Source of the DNA: an uncultured Dorea sp.
Lineage (GTDB): Bacteria; Bacillota; Clostridia; Lachnospirales; Lachnospiraceae
Reading direction: 5' to 3'
NCBI GenBank assembly: GCA_910584095.1
Contig: CAJTYU010000003.1
Coordinates: 100,381 to 164,380 of the forward strand
DNA: 64,000 bases
The position numbers and the translations under genes are program-made. Shown here piece after piece: positions 17,883-27,200 of this stretch. The notes under the pieces are model-generated. The model did not search any database and had not been told where the DNA came from. It worked only from the letters and a program-made list of their open reading frames with translations. Numbering within the stretch: the stretch's first letter is position 1; every line of letters begins with the position of its first letter.

Positions 17883-18983
17883 ATGAAGCTTGGTATTGTT
17901 GGCTTGCCCAACGTGGGTAAGAGCACGTTGTTTAATTCTCTGACAAAGGCAGGGGCGGAATCTGCAAATTATCCATTCTGTACCATTGATCCGAATGTAG
18001 GCGTGGTAACAGTGCCGGATGAACGGCTGGATGTATTGGGAGAGATGTATCATACAAAGAAGATTATTCCGGCTGCAATTGAGTTTGTAGATATTGCGGG
18101 TCTGGTAAAGGGGGCGTCCAAGGGAGAAGGGCTGGGCAACCAGTTTCTTGCCAATATCCGGGAGGTGGACGCTATTGTCCATGTGGTGCGCTGCTTTGAG
18201 GACGGTAATATTGTCCATGTGGACGGCAGTATTGATCCAATGAGGGATGTGGAGACCATTAATCTGGAGCTGATCTTCTCCGATCTCGAGGCGCTGGAGA
18301 GAAGGATTGCAAAGACTATTAGGTCGGCTAGGAACGATAAAGCGGCGGCCAAGGAGCTGAAGCTCTTAGAGAGGATCAAGGCTCATTTGGAGGATGGGAA
18401 GCTGGCGAAGAATTTTGATGGTCTGGAAGATGAAGAAGAGGAACTGCTGTTTAAGAGCTATAATCTTCTGACGGGCAAGCCGGTGATTTTTGCGGCAAAT
18501 GTTACAGAGGATGAGCTTGCGGATGACGGCGCGGCCAACGCGGGAGTACAGGCAGTACGGGAATATGCGGAGGCGGAACACTGCGAGGTTTTTGTGGTAT
18601 GCGCTCAGATTGAGCAGGAGATTGCAGAGCTTGAGGATGATGAGCGGAAGATGTTTCTGGAGGATCTGGGGCTGAAAGAATCGGGTCTTGAGAAGCTGAT
18701 TAAGGCAAGCTATAGTCTTCTTGGGCTGATTAGTTATCTCACTGCCGGAGAGCCGGAGGTCCGCGCATGGACGATTACAAAGGGGACAAAGGCGCCTCAG
18801 GCGGCAGGAAAGATCCACACGGATTTTGAACGCGGATTTATTCGGGCAGAGGTTGTGGCATATGACGATTTGACGGCCTGCGGTTCGCACAATGCGGCAA
18901 AAGAAAAAGGGCTTATCCGTTTGGAGGGCAAGGACTATGTAGTTCAGGACGGCGATATTATGCTCTTCCGCTTTAATGTATAG
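17883..18983 (+). CDS. ychF: Redox-regulated ATPase/GTPase YchF
   Basis: 366 residues, the expected size for this Obg-superfamily member. The P-loop is GLPNVGKSTLFN at the very N-terminus, followed by DIAGLVKGASKGEGLGNQFL, FAANVTEDE as a variant G4 region, and a C-terminal TGS domain (about 275-366, FTGS-like strands ending MLFRFNV). YchF binds ATP and associates with ribosomes. It has its own promoter and is followed by lgt after 29 bp. Confidence 0.97.
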   Translation: MKLGIVGLPNVGKSTLFNSLTKAGAESANYPFCTIDPNVGVVTVPDERLDVLGEMYHTKKIIPAAIEFVDIAGLVKGASKGEGLGNQFLANIREVDAIVHVVRCFEDGNIVHVDGSIDPMRDVETINLELIFSDLEALERRIAKTIRSARNDKAAAKELKLLERIKAHLEDGKLAKNFDGLEDEEEELLFKSYNLLTGKPVIFAANVTEDELADDGAANAGVQAVREYAEAEHCEVFVVCAQIEQEIAELEDDERKMFLEDLGLKESGLEKLIKASYSLLGLISYLTAGEPEVRAWTITKGTKAPQAAGKIHTDFERGFIRAEVVAYDDLTACGSHNAAKEKGLIRLEGKDYVVQDGDIMLFRFNV

Positions 18984-19012
18984 GATAAGGCCCCAGAAAG
19001 GAAGAAGACAAC

Positions 19013-19975
19013 ATGCATAAGACAATAGACTTTCCGAATCTTGGGATTCATCTTAAGAATGTTGGGAAAGCAATCTCTGTTTTTGGGTTTGATATAGCCT
19101 TTTACGGGATTATCATTGGACTTGGGATTCTTGCAGGGATTTTTGTGGCAACGCTTCGGGCGAAAAGGACAAAGCAGAATCCAGAGGTTTATATTGATCT
19201 GGCAATGTACGCGGTGATTTTCGGGATTATCGGCGCAAGGATTTATTATGTTCTGTTTTCATGGAGTATGTATAAAGATGACCTGCTGAGTATTTTGAAT
19301 ATCCGGCAGGGCGGTCTTGCGATCTATGGAGGCGTAATCGCCGCGGTTATTACGGTATTTGTGTTTGCAAAAAAAAGGGAGCTTGGCGCGGGACAGCTTC
19401 TGGATACCGCTTGTTTTGGGCTTGTACTGGGGCAGGCGATCGGGCGCTGGGGAAACTTTTTTAATAGAGAGGCCTTTGGGGAATATACCAACGGGCTGTT
19501 TGCCATGAGACTTCCGCTGGATGCGGTGAGAAGTTCGGATGTGACGCAGATGATGCGGGATCATATGGAGATGGCTGACGGGCTGGGATATATTCAGGTG
19601 CATCCAACCTTTTTGTATGAGTCTGTCTGGTGTCTGATGGTACTGGTGTTTATGATGTTTTACACCAGAAGGCAGATCTTTAAGGGGGAAATGTTTCTGG
19701 TATATCTGGCGGGTTATGGATTCGGAAGATTCTGGATTGAGGGATTGAGAACGGATCAGCTCTTGCTGCCGGGGATTGGCTGGGCGGTATCCAGAGTGCT
19801 TGCGGCGGTTCTTACAGTAGGTTCCGTGATTATTATAGTGAAAGTCAGGAAAATCATCGAACGCAGAAGGACCATGCACAGGCGGAGGAGAAGGGAGAGA
19901 CCGCCGGAACGCGGGGCGGTTTCAGAGACGAAATCGGAATCAGAAAACATGGACTATGATTCAGGTATAGATTAG
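19013..19975 (+). CDS. lgt: Prolipoprotein diacylglyceryl transferase
   Basis: 320 residues with about seven hydrophobic membrane segments. Signature motifs: GGLAIYGGVIAA, GQAIGRWGNFFNREAFG with catalytic-site Arg/Asn residues, and HPTFLYES. It transfers diacylglycerol to the lipobox Cys of lipoproteins such as those at 3544 and 44796. The C-terminal 45 residues (after VRKIIERRR) form a charged, Arg-rich cytoplasmic tail ending in an acidic stretch, which is an extension beyond the core family. A terminator follows 5 bp after the stop. Confidence 0.95.
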   Translation: MHKTIDFPNLGIHLKNVGKAISVFGFDIAFYGIIIGLGILAGIFVATLRAKRTKQNPEVYIDLAMYAVIFGIIGARIYYVLFSWSMYKDDLLSILNIRQGGLAIYGGVIAAVITVFVFAKKRELGAGQLLDTACFGLVLGQAIGRWGNFFNREAFGEYTNGLFAMRLPLDAVRSSDVTQMMRDHMEMADGLGYIQVHPTFLYESVWCLMVLVFMMFYTRRQIFKGEMFLVYLAGYGFGRFWIEGLRTDQLLLPGIGWAVSRVLAAVLTVGSVIIIVKVRKIIERRRTMHRRRRRERPPERGAVSETKSESENMDYDSGID

Positions 19976-19980
19976 TCGGT

Positions 19981-20010
19981 AAAAAGATTGTGTGAAGGCA
20001 CAATCTTTTT
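19981..20010 (+). terminator. Rho-independent terminator after lgt
   Basis: A 12-bp stem (19981-19992 with 19999-20010), six-base loop, the 3' arm ending in five Ts. It matches the 4162 terminator with paired substitutions. Confidence 0.9.
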
Positions 20011-20123
20011 ATAATACTAGGAATCTTTGTTCCTCATATTTTAAATGGATTTGCGAATATTGTTGTGAACGAAGCGAACGGTTACATGTACGGGAAAAGA
20101 AACAAAAATTAGTGGGTAATGAC

Positions 20124-20152
20124 TGGACTTTTTACAGGCCAGAGGATATAAT
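20124..20152 (+). promoter_or_regulatory. Candidate promoter for nifJ
   Basis: TGGACT (20124-20129), 17 bp, perfect TATAAT (20147-20152), 115 bp before the nifJ ATG. The leader contains two hairpins: a 7-bp stem at 20176-20193 and a longer one at about 20194-20227. The remaining 113 bp back to the lgt terminator hold no supportable gene. Confidence 0.5.
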
Positions 20153-20266
20153 AACTACATACGTCGAAAATTATTTATACCCTTTCGGGTATACCGGAAA
20201 ACAGCCTTTTTTGGACAGGCTTTCCGGCAGGTAAAACATTTTCAATTTTAAGGAGGAACAAGAAAA

Positions 20267-23200
20267 ATGGCGAGAAAAATGAAGACCATGGATGGTAATC
20301 ATGCAGCGGCTCACGCTTCCTATGCTTACACGGATGTTGCAGCGATTTACCCGATCACACCGTCGTCTGTTATGGCAGAGGCTACGGACGAGTGGGCAAC
20401 CCAGGGCAGAAAGAACATCTTTGGCCGGGAGGTACAGGTTACAGAGATGCAGTCAGAGGCAGGAGCGGCAGGTACTGTTCACGGTTCACTGGCAGCGGGA
20501 GCTTTGACTACTACTTATACAGCTTCACAAGGTCTGCTTCTTATGATTCCGAATCTTTATAAAGTAGCCGGCGAGCAGCTTCCGGGTGTGTTTAACGTAT
20601 CTGCACGTGCTCTTGCGAGCCATGCATTATCTATTTTCGGTGATCACTCAGACGTATACGCATGCCGTCAGACAGGCTGCGCGATGCTCTGCGAGTCCAG
20701 CGTACAGGAGGTTATGGACCTGACGCCGGTTGCACACTGTGCAGCGATCAAGGGCCGTATTCCGTTTATCAACTTCTTTGACGGATTCCGTACTTCTCAT
20801 GAGATCCAGAAGATCGAGACATGGGATTACGAGGATCTGAAAGAACTCGTGGATATGGATGCCATTGATGCATTCAGAAAGCATGCTCTGAATCCGAACC
20901 ATCCATGCCAGAGAGGTTCCGCGCAGAATCCGGACATCTTCTTCCAGGCAAGAGAAGCATGCAACCCATACTACGATGCGCTTCCGGCGATTGTACAGGA
21001 GTACATGGACAAGGTGAACGCAAAGATCGGTACCGATTATAAGCTGTTTAATTACTATGGAGCCGCTGACGCGGAGAGGATTATTATTGCGATGGGTTCT
21101 GTATGCGACACCATCGACGAGACGATTGATTACCTTATGGCAGCAGGAGAGAAGGTGGGCGTTGTTAAGGTTCGCCTTTACAGGCCGTTCAGCGCTTCTG
21201 CACTGATCGATGCAATTCCGGATACCGTTAAGACCATCAGCGTATTAGACAGGACAAAGGAGCCGGGAGCCCTTGGCGAACCGTTATATCTTGACGTTGT
21301 GGCAGCTCTCAAGGGTTCTAAGTTCGACGCAGTTCCGGTTCTTTCCGGACGTTACGGCTTAGGCTCTAAGGATACCACGCCTGCTGAGATCGCCGCGGTA
21401 TTTAAGAACACAGAGAAGAAGATCTTCACGATCGGCATCGTGGACGACGTTACGAATCTTTCACTGGATTCCGGCGCTCCGTTAGTTACTACGCCGGAGG
21501 GAACCATCAACTGCAAGTTCTGGGGACTTGGAGCAGACGGAACGGTTGGAGCAAACAAGAACTCTATTAAGATTATCGGCGACAATACCGATATGTACGC
21601 ACAGGCATATTTTGACTATGACTCTAAGAAATCAGGCGGCGTTACCATGTCCCACCTGCGTTTCGGAAAGAGTCCGATCAAATCTACCTACCTGATCCAC
21701 AAGGCGAACTTTGTGGCATGCCACAATCCGTCCTATGTGAACAAGTATAATATGGTTCAGGAGCTGGTAGACGGCGGAACCTTCCTTCTGAACTGTCCAT
21801 GGGATATGGAAGGGCTTGAGAAGCATCTTCCGGGACAGGTGAAGGCGTTTATTGCAAATCACGACATTAAGCTCTACACCATCGACGGTATTAAGATCGG
21901 TAAGGAAATCGGGCTTGGCGGACGTATCAATACGGTTCTTCAGTCTGCATTCTTCAAGCTGGCTGCTATCATTCCGGAGGAAGAGGCAATTGATTTGATG
22001 AAGAAGGCCGCCAAGGCTACGTATGGCAAGAAGGGCGACAAGATCGTACAGATGAACTACGACGCGATTGACGCGGGCGCAAAGCAGGTAGTTGCAGTGG
22101 AAGTTCCGGCAAGCTGGAAGGACTGCGAGGACGAAGGCCTGTTCACTCCAGAAGTAAAGGGCGGAAGAGAAGACGTTGTTGCCTTTGTTAAGAATGTTCA
22201 GTCCAAGGTAAATGCACAGGAGGGTAATTCCCTTCCGGTATCTGCATTTGTCGACTATGTAGACGGAACAACCCCATCCGGCTCTGCAGCATACGAGAAG
22301 CGCGGTATCGCAGTAGATATCCCGGTATGGAAGGAAGAGAACTGTATCCAGTGTAACCGCTGCGCATATGTATGTCCGCATGCGGTTATCCGTCCGGTAG
22401 CTCTTACAGCAGAAGAAGCAGAGAAGGCTCCGGAGGGAATCAAGACTCTGGATATGATCGGTATGCCGGGAATGAAGTTCACCATGACCGTATCTGCTTA
22501 TGACTGTACAGGCTGCGGTTCCTGTGCAAATGTATGTCCGGGCAAGAAGGGCGAGAAAGCTTTGGTTATGGAGAACATGGAAGCCAATGCCGGCTCACAG
22601 GTTTACTTTGATTTTGGAAGAGAGATCCCGGTTAAGCCGGAGGTAGTTGCGAAGTTCAAAGAGAACAGCGTAAAGGGAAGCCAGTTCAAACAGCCGCTTC
22701 TTGAGTTCTCAGGCGCATGCGCAGGCTGCGGCGAGACTCCTTATGCGAAGCTGATCACACAGCTGTTCGGAGACAGAATGTACATTGCCAACGCAACAGG
22801 ATGTTCTTCTATCTGGGGTAACTCTTCGCCGTCTACGCCTTACACGGTAACACCGGAGGGCAAGGGTCCGGCATGGTGCAATTCCCTGTTTGAGGACAAC
22901 GCTGAGTTTGGTTATGGTATGCTGCTGGCACAGAACGCGCTGAGAGAGGGCTTGAAGGCTAAGGTTGAGCAGGTGGCTGCTTCTGAGGAAGCATCCAAGG
23001 AAGTAAAGGCTGCGTGCGGCGAGTGGCTGGATACCTATGGAAGCGGCGTTACAAACGGAACTGCTACAGACAAGCTGGTTGCGGCATTAGAGGGCTGCGA
23101 CTGTGAGCTCTGCAAAGATATCGTGAAGAATAAGGATTTCCTCGCTAAGAAGTCCCAGTGGGTATTCGGCGGCGACGGATGGGCTTATGATATCGGCTTC

Positions 23201-23803
23201 GGCGGCGTTGATCATGTGCTTGCAAGCGGCAAGGATATTAATGTTATGGTATTCGATACCGAGGTTTACTCCAACACAGGCGGACAGTCTTCTAAGGCTA
23301 CCAAGACCGGTGCGATCGCTCAGTTCGCAGCAGGCGGCAAGGAGATTAAGAAGAAAGATTTAGCTGGTATCGCTATGAGCTATGGCTACGTATATGTTGC
23401 ACAGATCGCTATGGGCGCTGACTTTAACCAGACCGTTAAGGCCATTGCAGAGGCGGAGGCTTATCCGGGACCATCCCTCATCATCGCGTACGCTCCATGT
23501 ATCAACCATGGCATCAAGAAGGGTATGAGCAAGGCTCAGACCGAGGAGCAGTTAGCGGTAGAGTGCGGATACTGGAACAACTTCCGGTTCAACCCGGCTG
23601 CAGAGGGCGGCAAGTTCACCCTTGACAGCAAAGAGCCAAAGATGGAAGGCTACAAAGACTTCCTGAACGGCGAGGTTCGTTACAATGCCCTTGCACGCTT
23701 CAATCCTGAGAAGGCTGAAGTAATGTTTGCGCAGAACGAGAAGGAAGCGAAGGAAAGATACGAGTATCTGAAGAAGCTTGTTACTCTGTACGGAGCGGAA
23801 TAG
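20267..23803 (+). CDS. nifJ: Pyruvate:ferredoxin (flavodoxin) oxidoreductase
   Basis: 1178 residues, the full single-chain PFOR. Domain order: N-terminal pyruvate-binding domain (YPITPSSVMAE), domain II/III, a ferredoxin-like domain with two 4Fe-4S motifs (CIQCNRCAYVCP at about 693 and CTGCGSCANVCP at about 746), and the C-terminal TPP-binding part with CAGCGETPY and GGDGWAYDIG. It oxidises pyruvate to acetyl-CoA and CO2, reducing ferredoxin, the central step of anaerobic fermentation. Codon use is more biased (many C-ending codons) than in neighbouring genes, as for a highly expressed gene. It has its own leader and terminator, so is monocistronic. Confidence 0.98.
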   Translation: MARKMKTMDGNHAAAHASYAYTDVAAIYPITPSSVMAEATDEWATQGRKNIFGREVQVTEMQSEAGAAGTVHGSLAAGALTTTYTASQGLLLMIPNLYKVAGEQLPGVFNVSARALASHALSIFGDHSDVYACRQTGCAMLCESSVQEVMDLTPVAHCAAIKGRIPFINFFDGFRTSHEIQKIETWDYEDLKELVDMDAIDAFRKHALNPNHPCQRGSAQNPDIFFQAREACNPYYDALPAIVQEYMDKVNAKIGTDYKLFNYYGAADAERIIIAMGSVCDTIDETIDYLMAAGEKVGVVKVRLYRPFSASALIDAIPDTVKTISVLDRTKEPGALGEPLYLDVVAALKGSKFDAVPVLSGRYGLGSKDTTPAEIAAVFKNTEKKIFTIGIVDDVTNLSLDSGAPLVTTPEGTINCKFWGLGADGTVGANKNSIKIIGDNTDMYAQAYFDYDSKKSGGVTMSHLRFGKSPIKSTYLIHKANFVACHNPSYVNKYNMVQELVDGGTFLLNCPWDMEGLEKHLPGQVKAFIANHDIKLYTIDGIKIGKEIGLGGRINTVLQSAFFKLAAIIPEEEAIDLMKKAAKATYGKKGDKIVQMNYDAIDAGAKQVVAVEVPASWKDCEDEGLFTPEVKGGREDVVAFVKNVQSKVNAQEGNSLPVSAFVDYVDGTTPSGSAAYEKRGIAVDIPVWKEENCIQCNRCAYVCPHAVIRPVALTAEEAEKAPEGIKTLDMIGMPGMKFTMTVSAYDCTGCGSCANVCPGKKGEKALVMENMEANAGSQVYFDFGREIPVKPEVVAKFKENSVKGSQFKQPLLEFSGACAGCGETPYAKLITQLFGDRMYIANATGCSSIWGNSSPSTPYTVTPEGKGPAWCNSLFEDNAEFGYGMLLAQNALREGLKAKVEQVAASEEASKEVKAACGEWLDTYGSGVTNGTATDKLVAALEGCDCELCKDIVKNKDFLAKKSQWVFGGDGWAYDIGFGGVDHVLASGKDINVMVFDTEVYSNTGGQSSKATKTGAIAQFAAGGKEIKKKDLAGIAMSYGYVYVAQIAMGADFNQTVKAIAEAEAYPGPSLIIAYAPCINHGIKKGMSKAQTEEQLAVECGYWNNFRFNPAAEGGKFTLDSKEPKMEGYKDFLNGEVRYNALARFNPEKAEVMFAQNEKEAKERYEYLKKLVTLYGAE

Positions 23804-23874
23804 TAAGTATAGAAAGTCTTGGATCACTGTTATGCGCCGGCGCATGGCAGGAACGGATTTTGAATAAGATTAAG

Positions 23875-23908
23875 AAAAGGCCCGCTGGCGAAAGCCGGCG
23901 GGTCTTTT
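23875..23908 (+). terminator. Rho-independent terminator after nifJ
   Basis: A 15-base stem (23875-23889 with 23894-23908) with one or two wobble pairs and a GAAA tetraloop, ending in TTTT. It lies 72 bp after the nifJ stop and just before the AEC transporter gene. Confidence 0.88.
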
Positions 23909-23922
23909 AAAGGAGTTATGGG

Positions 23923-24837
23923 ATGCTGCTGTTACAACAAATGATCGTACTGTTTCTATATATGCTGCTGGGGTATTACGGAAGCAGAAAGGGAGCGCTG
24001 GATGCGAAGGCCGGAAAAATGCTGTCATGGATCGTGATCAATATTGCAAATCCGGCTCTGCTGCTCAACTCGGCCGTGGGCGGCGAGGGAAAGGTTTCCG
24101 GTAAGGAGCTTGCAAATACTGCGGTCATAGCGGTGCTGATGTTTGCGGCGCTTTTAATATTGGCGCGGTTTGCGCCGGTTGTGTTCCGGGCGTCGGAAGA
24201 TGAAAAAGGAATCTATAAGTTGATGACAACTTTTAATAATATAGGCTTTATGGGATTTCCCGTAATTGCCGCTGTTTACGGAAAGGAAGCTTTGCTGTAT
24301 GCGGCTATTTTTACGCTGCCCTTTAACGTGCTGATTTATACCTATGGTATTGCCATGGTAAGGGGAAAGGATGCGAAAGAAGAGAGATTCCAGTGGAAGA
24401 AGATCTGTAATATAGGGGTGATTTCCTGCCTGATGGCCGTTGTTTTGTATTTATCGTCCATACCGGTTCCCTCATTTGCGAAAACGGCAATTGTAGGATT
24501 GAGCGGTCTTACCGGTCCTTTGAGCATGATGGTGATCGGAATTTCTTTATCGTCGATCAGCTTAAAGAGGCTGTTTCTGGATAAAAGGCTTCTCTCCTAT
24601 GCGGCGGTAAAGCTTCTGGTTATTCCTATTATCGGAACCCTGATTATCAGACAGTTTATTTCGAATGAGATCTTGACGGCTGTCTGTATGATTATGCTTG
24701 CGACGCCTGTTGCAAGCATGGCGGTCATGTTGGCGGGACAGTACGACCGTAATGTGGAGCTGGCTTCAAAAGGCGTGGCGATCACGACCATTTTGTCCGT
24801 AGTTACCATACCGGCGGTATCATGGTTCGTATTATAA
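23923..24837 (+). CDS. AEC family transporter (auxin efflux carrier-type permease)
   Basis: 304 residues and about ten hydrophobic helices arranged as two inverted halves, as in the AEC/BART superfamily. The N-terminal LLGYYGSRKGALDAK and NIANPALLLNS, and the later NNIGFMGFPVIAAVYG and CMIMLATPVASM, are typical of the Firmicute branch, which exports or imports small carboxylates such as malate. Substrate cannot be told from sequence. The start codon lies 14 bp after the nifJ terminator, so a promoter may overlap it. Confidence 0.85.
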   Translation: MLLLQQMIVLFLYMLLGYYGSRKGALDAKAGKMLSWIVINIANPALLLNSAVGGEGKVSGKELANTAVIAVLMFAALLILARFAPVVFRASEDEKGIYKLMTTFNNIGFMGFPVIAAVYGKEALLYAAIFTLPFNVLIYTYGIAMVRGKDAKEERFQWKKICNIGVISCLMAVVLYLSSIPVPSFAKTAIVGLSGLTGPLSMMVIGISLSSISLKRLFLDKRLLSYAAVKLLVIPIIGTLIIRQFISNEILTAVCMIMLATPVASMAVMLAGQYDRNVELASKGVAITTILSVVTIPAVSWFVL

Positions 24838-24888
24838 AAGAGAGCTGGCGGGAACAGTTGCGATAGAGGCATAGAGAGGTTTTAAATT

Positions 24889-25692
24889 ATGAAAGAACAT
24901 TTATCAGAGGAACTAAAGGCGGCCGGAAGGACACTTCAGAAAGCGGAACCTTTGTATGTAATCATGTCGGAGGGTACCAGACTTCCCTTTGTGGAATGCG
25001 ACAAGGAGACCTGCGACGATGAGGTTCTGGTATTTGACAGTCGGGAAACGGCGGAGAGCGCCGCGAAGGAGCTGGCGAAGGATGGGTATCTGATTCGGAT
25101 CATGGAGCTGCCGGTAAAGCAGCGGCTGGCATTTTTCTCAAGCCTGTTCCCCATAGGGGTAAACGCCGTTAAATTAAACAAAGGAAGCAAAGAGGAGAGG
25201 CTTTTGGAGCTGTCCGTACTGATTACAAGACCCGCTCTGCCGCGATTTTCCGCGGAGATTGCAGAACAGCTTAAGACGGATCATACCATAAAATTCCATA
25301 TGGAGAATCCGGAATTTCACTTAACGGCCATTTACTATATTCAGAAGGTCAGGAACAAACATGCGGGGCTGTGGGAGGAAGAGGTGAAGGAGCTTTACGA
25401 GGAGATGATGATCCACTACCGGGAAGGATATTACATTTCCCCCAGACTGGAAGATGGAGCAATGCCGCTGCTTAAGAAAAAGGACGGACAGGCGCTGCAG
25501 CCTTTGTTTACCGATCTGCAGGAATTTGCGAAATTCCAGCGCGCCAATGCGGGCATGAAGCTTCAGAACTTTATCGTGTCAGAAAAAGGATTTCTGAAGT
25601 TTCTGACAAAGGATGCTTCCGGCATCGTAATCAATCCTTTTGGCATCAGTCTGGCGCTTCAGGTGAAGAGGGAGCCTGTCGGACAGGCGTAG
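24889..25692 (+). CDS. SseB family protein
   Basis: 267 residues, no signal peptide or membrane helix. The C-terminal half has the SseB-domain pattern (QPLFTDLQEFAKFQ, later GIVINPFGISLAL), preceded by a charged N-terminal domain rich in Lys/Glu. The N-terminal half also contains an SseB-like strand pattern (RLPFVECD, EVLVFDSRETAE). The biochemical role of SseB-domain proteins outside enterobacterial secretion is unknown. It follows the AEC gene by 51 bp and may share its transcript. Confidence 0.7.
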   Translation: MKEHLSEELKAAGRTLQKAEPLYVIMSEGTRLPFVECDKETCDDEVLVFDSRETAESAAKELAKDGYLIRIMELPVKQRLAFFSSLFPIGVNAVKLNKGSKEERLLELSVLITRPALPRFSAEIAEQLKTDHTIKFHMENPEFHLTAIYYIQKVRNKHAGLWEEEVKELYEEMMIHYREGYYISPRLEDGAMPLLKKKDGQALQPLFTDLQEFAKFQRANAGMKLQNFIVSEKGFLKFLTKDASGIVINPFGISLALQVKREPVGQA

Positions 25693-25736
25693 AATTTAAG
25701 ATTTTATGAAGAATTCTAAAGAATTGGCAAGGAGTA

Positions 25737-25765
25737 TTGAGAGCTTGCTTATTTGTTGCTATACT
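25737..25765 (+). promoter_or_regulatory. Promoter of the phospholipid operon
   Basis: TTGAGA (25737-25742), 17 bp, TATACT (25760-25765) preceded by TGC, an extended -10. It lies 47 bp before the PAP2 gene. Confidence 0.7.
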
Positions 25766-25812
25766 GTATTCTATGCATAAAACTTACGTGGAAATGACAT
25801 CAGGGGGGACGT

Positions 25813-26493
25813 ATGGATAAGAAACAAAACATGTTGGCTGGGATGATTCCGGGGTACAGTTTCGTTCCCGTCATCCTAGCTTTATTATTGAATCAGATCG
25901 CTTATTTTGGGAGCAGGGCGGTTGCGGGAGAATGGTATCACTATAATCTGGAAATCGGTTTGGACGGAAAGATTCCGTTCTGGCCTCCGTCCGTATTGAT
26001 TTATCTGGGAAGCTATCTGTTCTGGGCTGCCGGTTATATTCTGCTTGCAAGACAGGAAAAGGAGGAAGCCTATCATTTTTTCCTCAGCGAGTCTTTAGCG
26101 AAGCTGCTCTGTATGATATTTTTCCTTATGCTTCCCACAACGAATACCCGGCCGGCGGTAGAAATAGATGGAATCTGGAATCAGTTAATGATATATTTAT
26201 ATTCGGCGGATGCGGCGGACAATCTATTTCCGTCTATCCATTGCCTTGAGAGCTGGCTCTGCTTTATCGGGGTGAAAAACAGGCGGGGAACACCCCGCTG
26301 GTACCAGATTTTTTCCTTTATAACGGCAGTTTTGATCTGCATTTCAACACTATTAACGAAACAGCATGTGATCGTAGACGTGATAGGCGGTATCCTCATA
26401 GCCGAGCTGTGTTTTTGCGTTGGAAAAAAGAACGCGGTTTTGAAAATTTATGGGACGTGGATGGATAAAATAAATAAAGCGCTGAGATTATAA
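25813..26493 (+). CDS. PAP2 superfamily phosphatase, membrane-bound
   Basis: 226 residues with about five to six membrane helices. The three PAP2 motifs can be followed in degenerate form: TTNTRP, the central FPSIHCLES (P-S-x-H), and KQHVIVDVIGG with the His and Asp of motif 3. Enzymes of this family dephosphorylate phosphatidic acid, PGP or undecaprenyl diphosphate. Its place ahead of a CDP-alcohol transferase and Psd, 18-39 bp apart, argues for a lipid substrate in the same pathway. Confidence 0.85.
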   Translation: MDKKQNMLAGMIPGYSFVPVILALLLNQIAYFGSRAVAGEWYHYNLEIGLDGKIPFWPPSVLIYLGSYLFWAAGYILLARQEKEEAYHFFLSESLAKLLCMIFFLMLPTTNTRPAVEIDGIWNQLMIYLYSADAADNLFPSIHCLESWLCFIGVKNRRGTPRWYQIFSFITAVLICISTLLTKQHVIVDVIGGILIAELCFCVGKKNAVLKIYGTWMDKINKALRL

Positions 26494-26532
26494 GATACTG
26501 TATGGAGAAAGATGAGAATTGGGGGAATTAAT

Positions 26533-27189
26533 ATGATAGGCTTTTATGATTATACGGTGATTCTTACATATCTGGGGTTTTGCTCCGGGGTTGCGGGGAT
26601 TTTCTGCGCGTCGGCAAACCATGTGAGATGGGCGGTGTTTTTTCTTGCTTTATCGGGCCTCTGCGATATGTTTGACGGTAAGATTGCAAGAACCAAGAAA
26701 AACCGTACGGAGGACGAGAAAAGCTTTGGGATTCAGATTGATTCGCTCAGCGATATGGTCTGCTTCGGCATCCTGCCGGTTCTTATTTGTTTCCGGCTGG
26801 GAATGAAATATGTTTACAGCATGGCTGTTCTGACGCTGTACGCGCTGGCCGGCCTGATACGTCTGGCATATTATAACGTCATGGAGGCGAAACGGCAGGC
26901 CGAGACGGACGAGAACCGAAAGTATTATCAGGGTCTGCCCATTACCTCCATGGCAATTGCGCTGCCTTTCTTATTTGTCTTTTCACCGCTTTTGCCGGAT
27001 TATCAGACATTCCTTGCAATACTTCACATTCTGGTAGCTGTGATTGGAATCTTGTTTATTGTGAATTTTAAAATGCGTAAGCCTACCGTAAAGGAACTGG
27101 TTCTGCTGGTTACGGCGGTGGCCGCGGCAGTGGCGGTTATCGTTTTTATATGGCACAGCTGGTGGAAGCTTTTGCATTTCTATAAGTAG
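26533..27189 (+). CDS. pssA: CDP-alcohol phosphatidyltransferase, probable phosphatidylserine synthase
   Basis: 218 residues from ATG 26533, which has a G-rich ribosome site seven bases upstream; an in-frame ATG at 26512 would add seven residues. The CDP-alcohol signature D-x2-D-G-x2-A-R...G-x3-D-x3-D is complete (DMFDGKIAR, then GIQIDSLSD). About six membrane helices follow. Being next to a phosphatidylserine decarboxylase gene it most likely joins CDP-diacylglycerol and serine to make phosphatidylserine. Phosphatidylglycerophosphate synthase is the main alternative. Confidence 0.88.
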   Translation: MIGFYDYTVILTYLGFCSGVAGIFCASANHVRWAVFFLALSGLCDMFDGKIARTKKNRTEDEKSFGIQIDSLSDMVCFGILPVLICFRLGMKYVYSMAVLTLYALAGLIRLAYYNVMEAKRQAETDENRKYYQGLPITSMAIALPFLFVFSPLLPDYQTFLAILHILVAVIGILFIVNFKMRKPTVKELVLLVTAVAAAVAVIVFIWHSWWKLLHFYK

Positions 27190-27200
27190 GGAGGAAGAAT

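Noticed and set aside
19992..20234. 80-codon ORF in the nifJ leader
   Set aside because: It begins inside the lgt terminator and covers the predicted promoter and leader hairpins; the product resembles nothing known.
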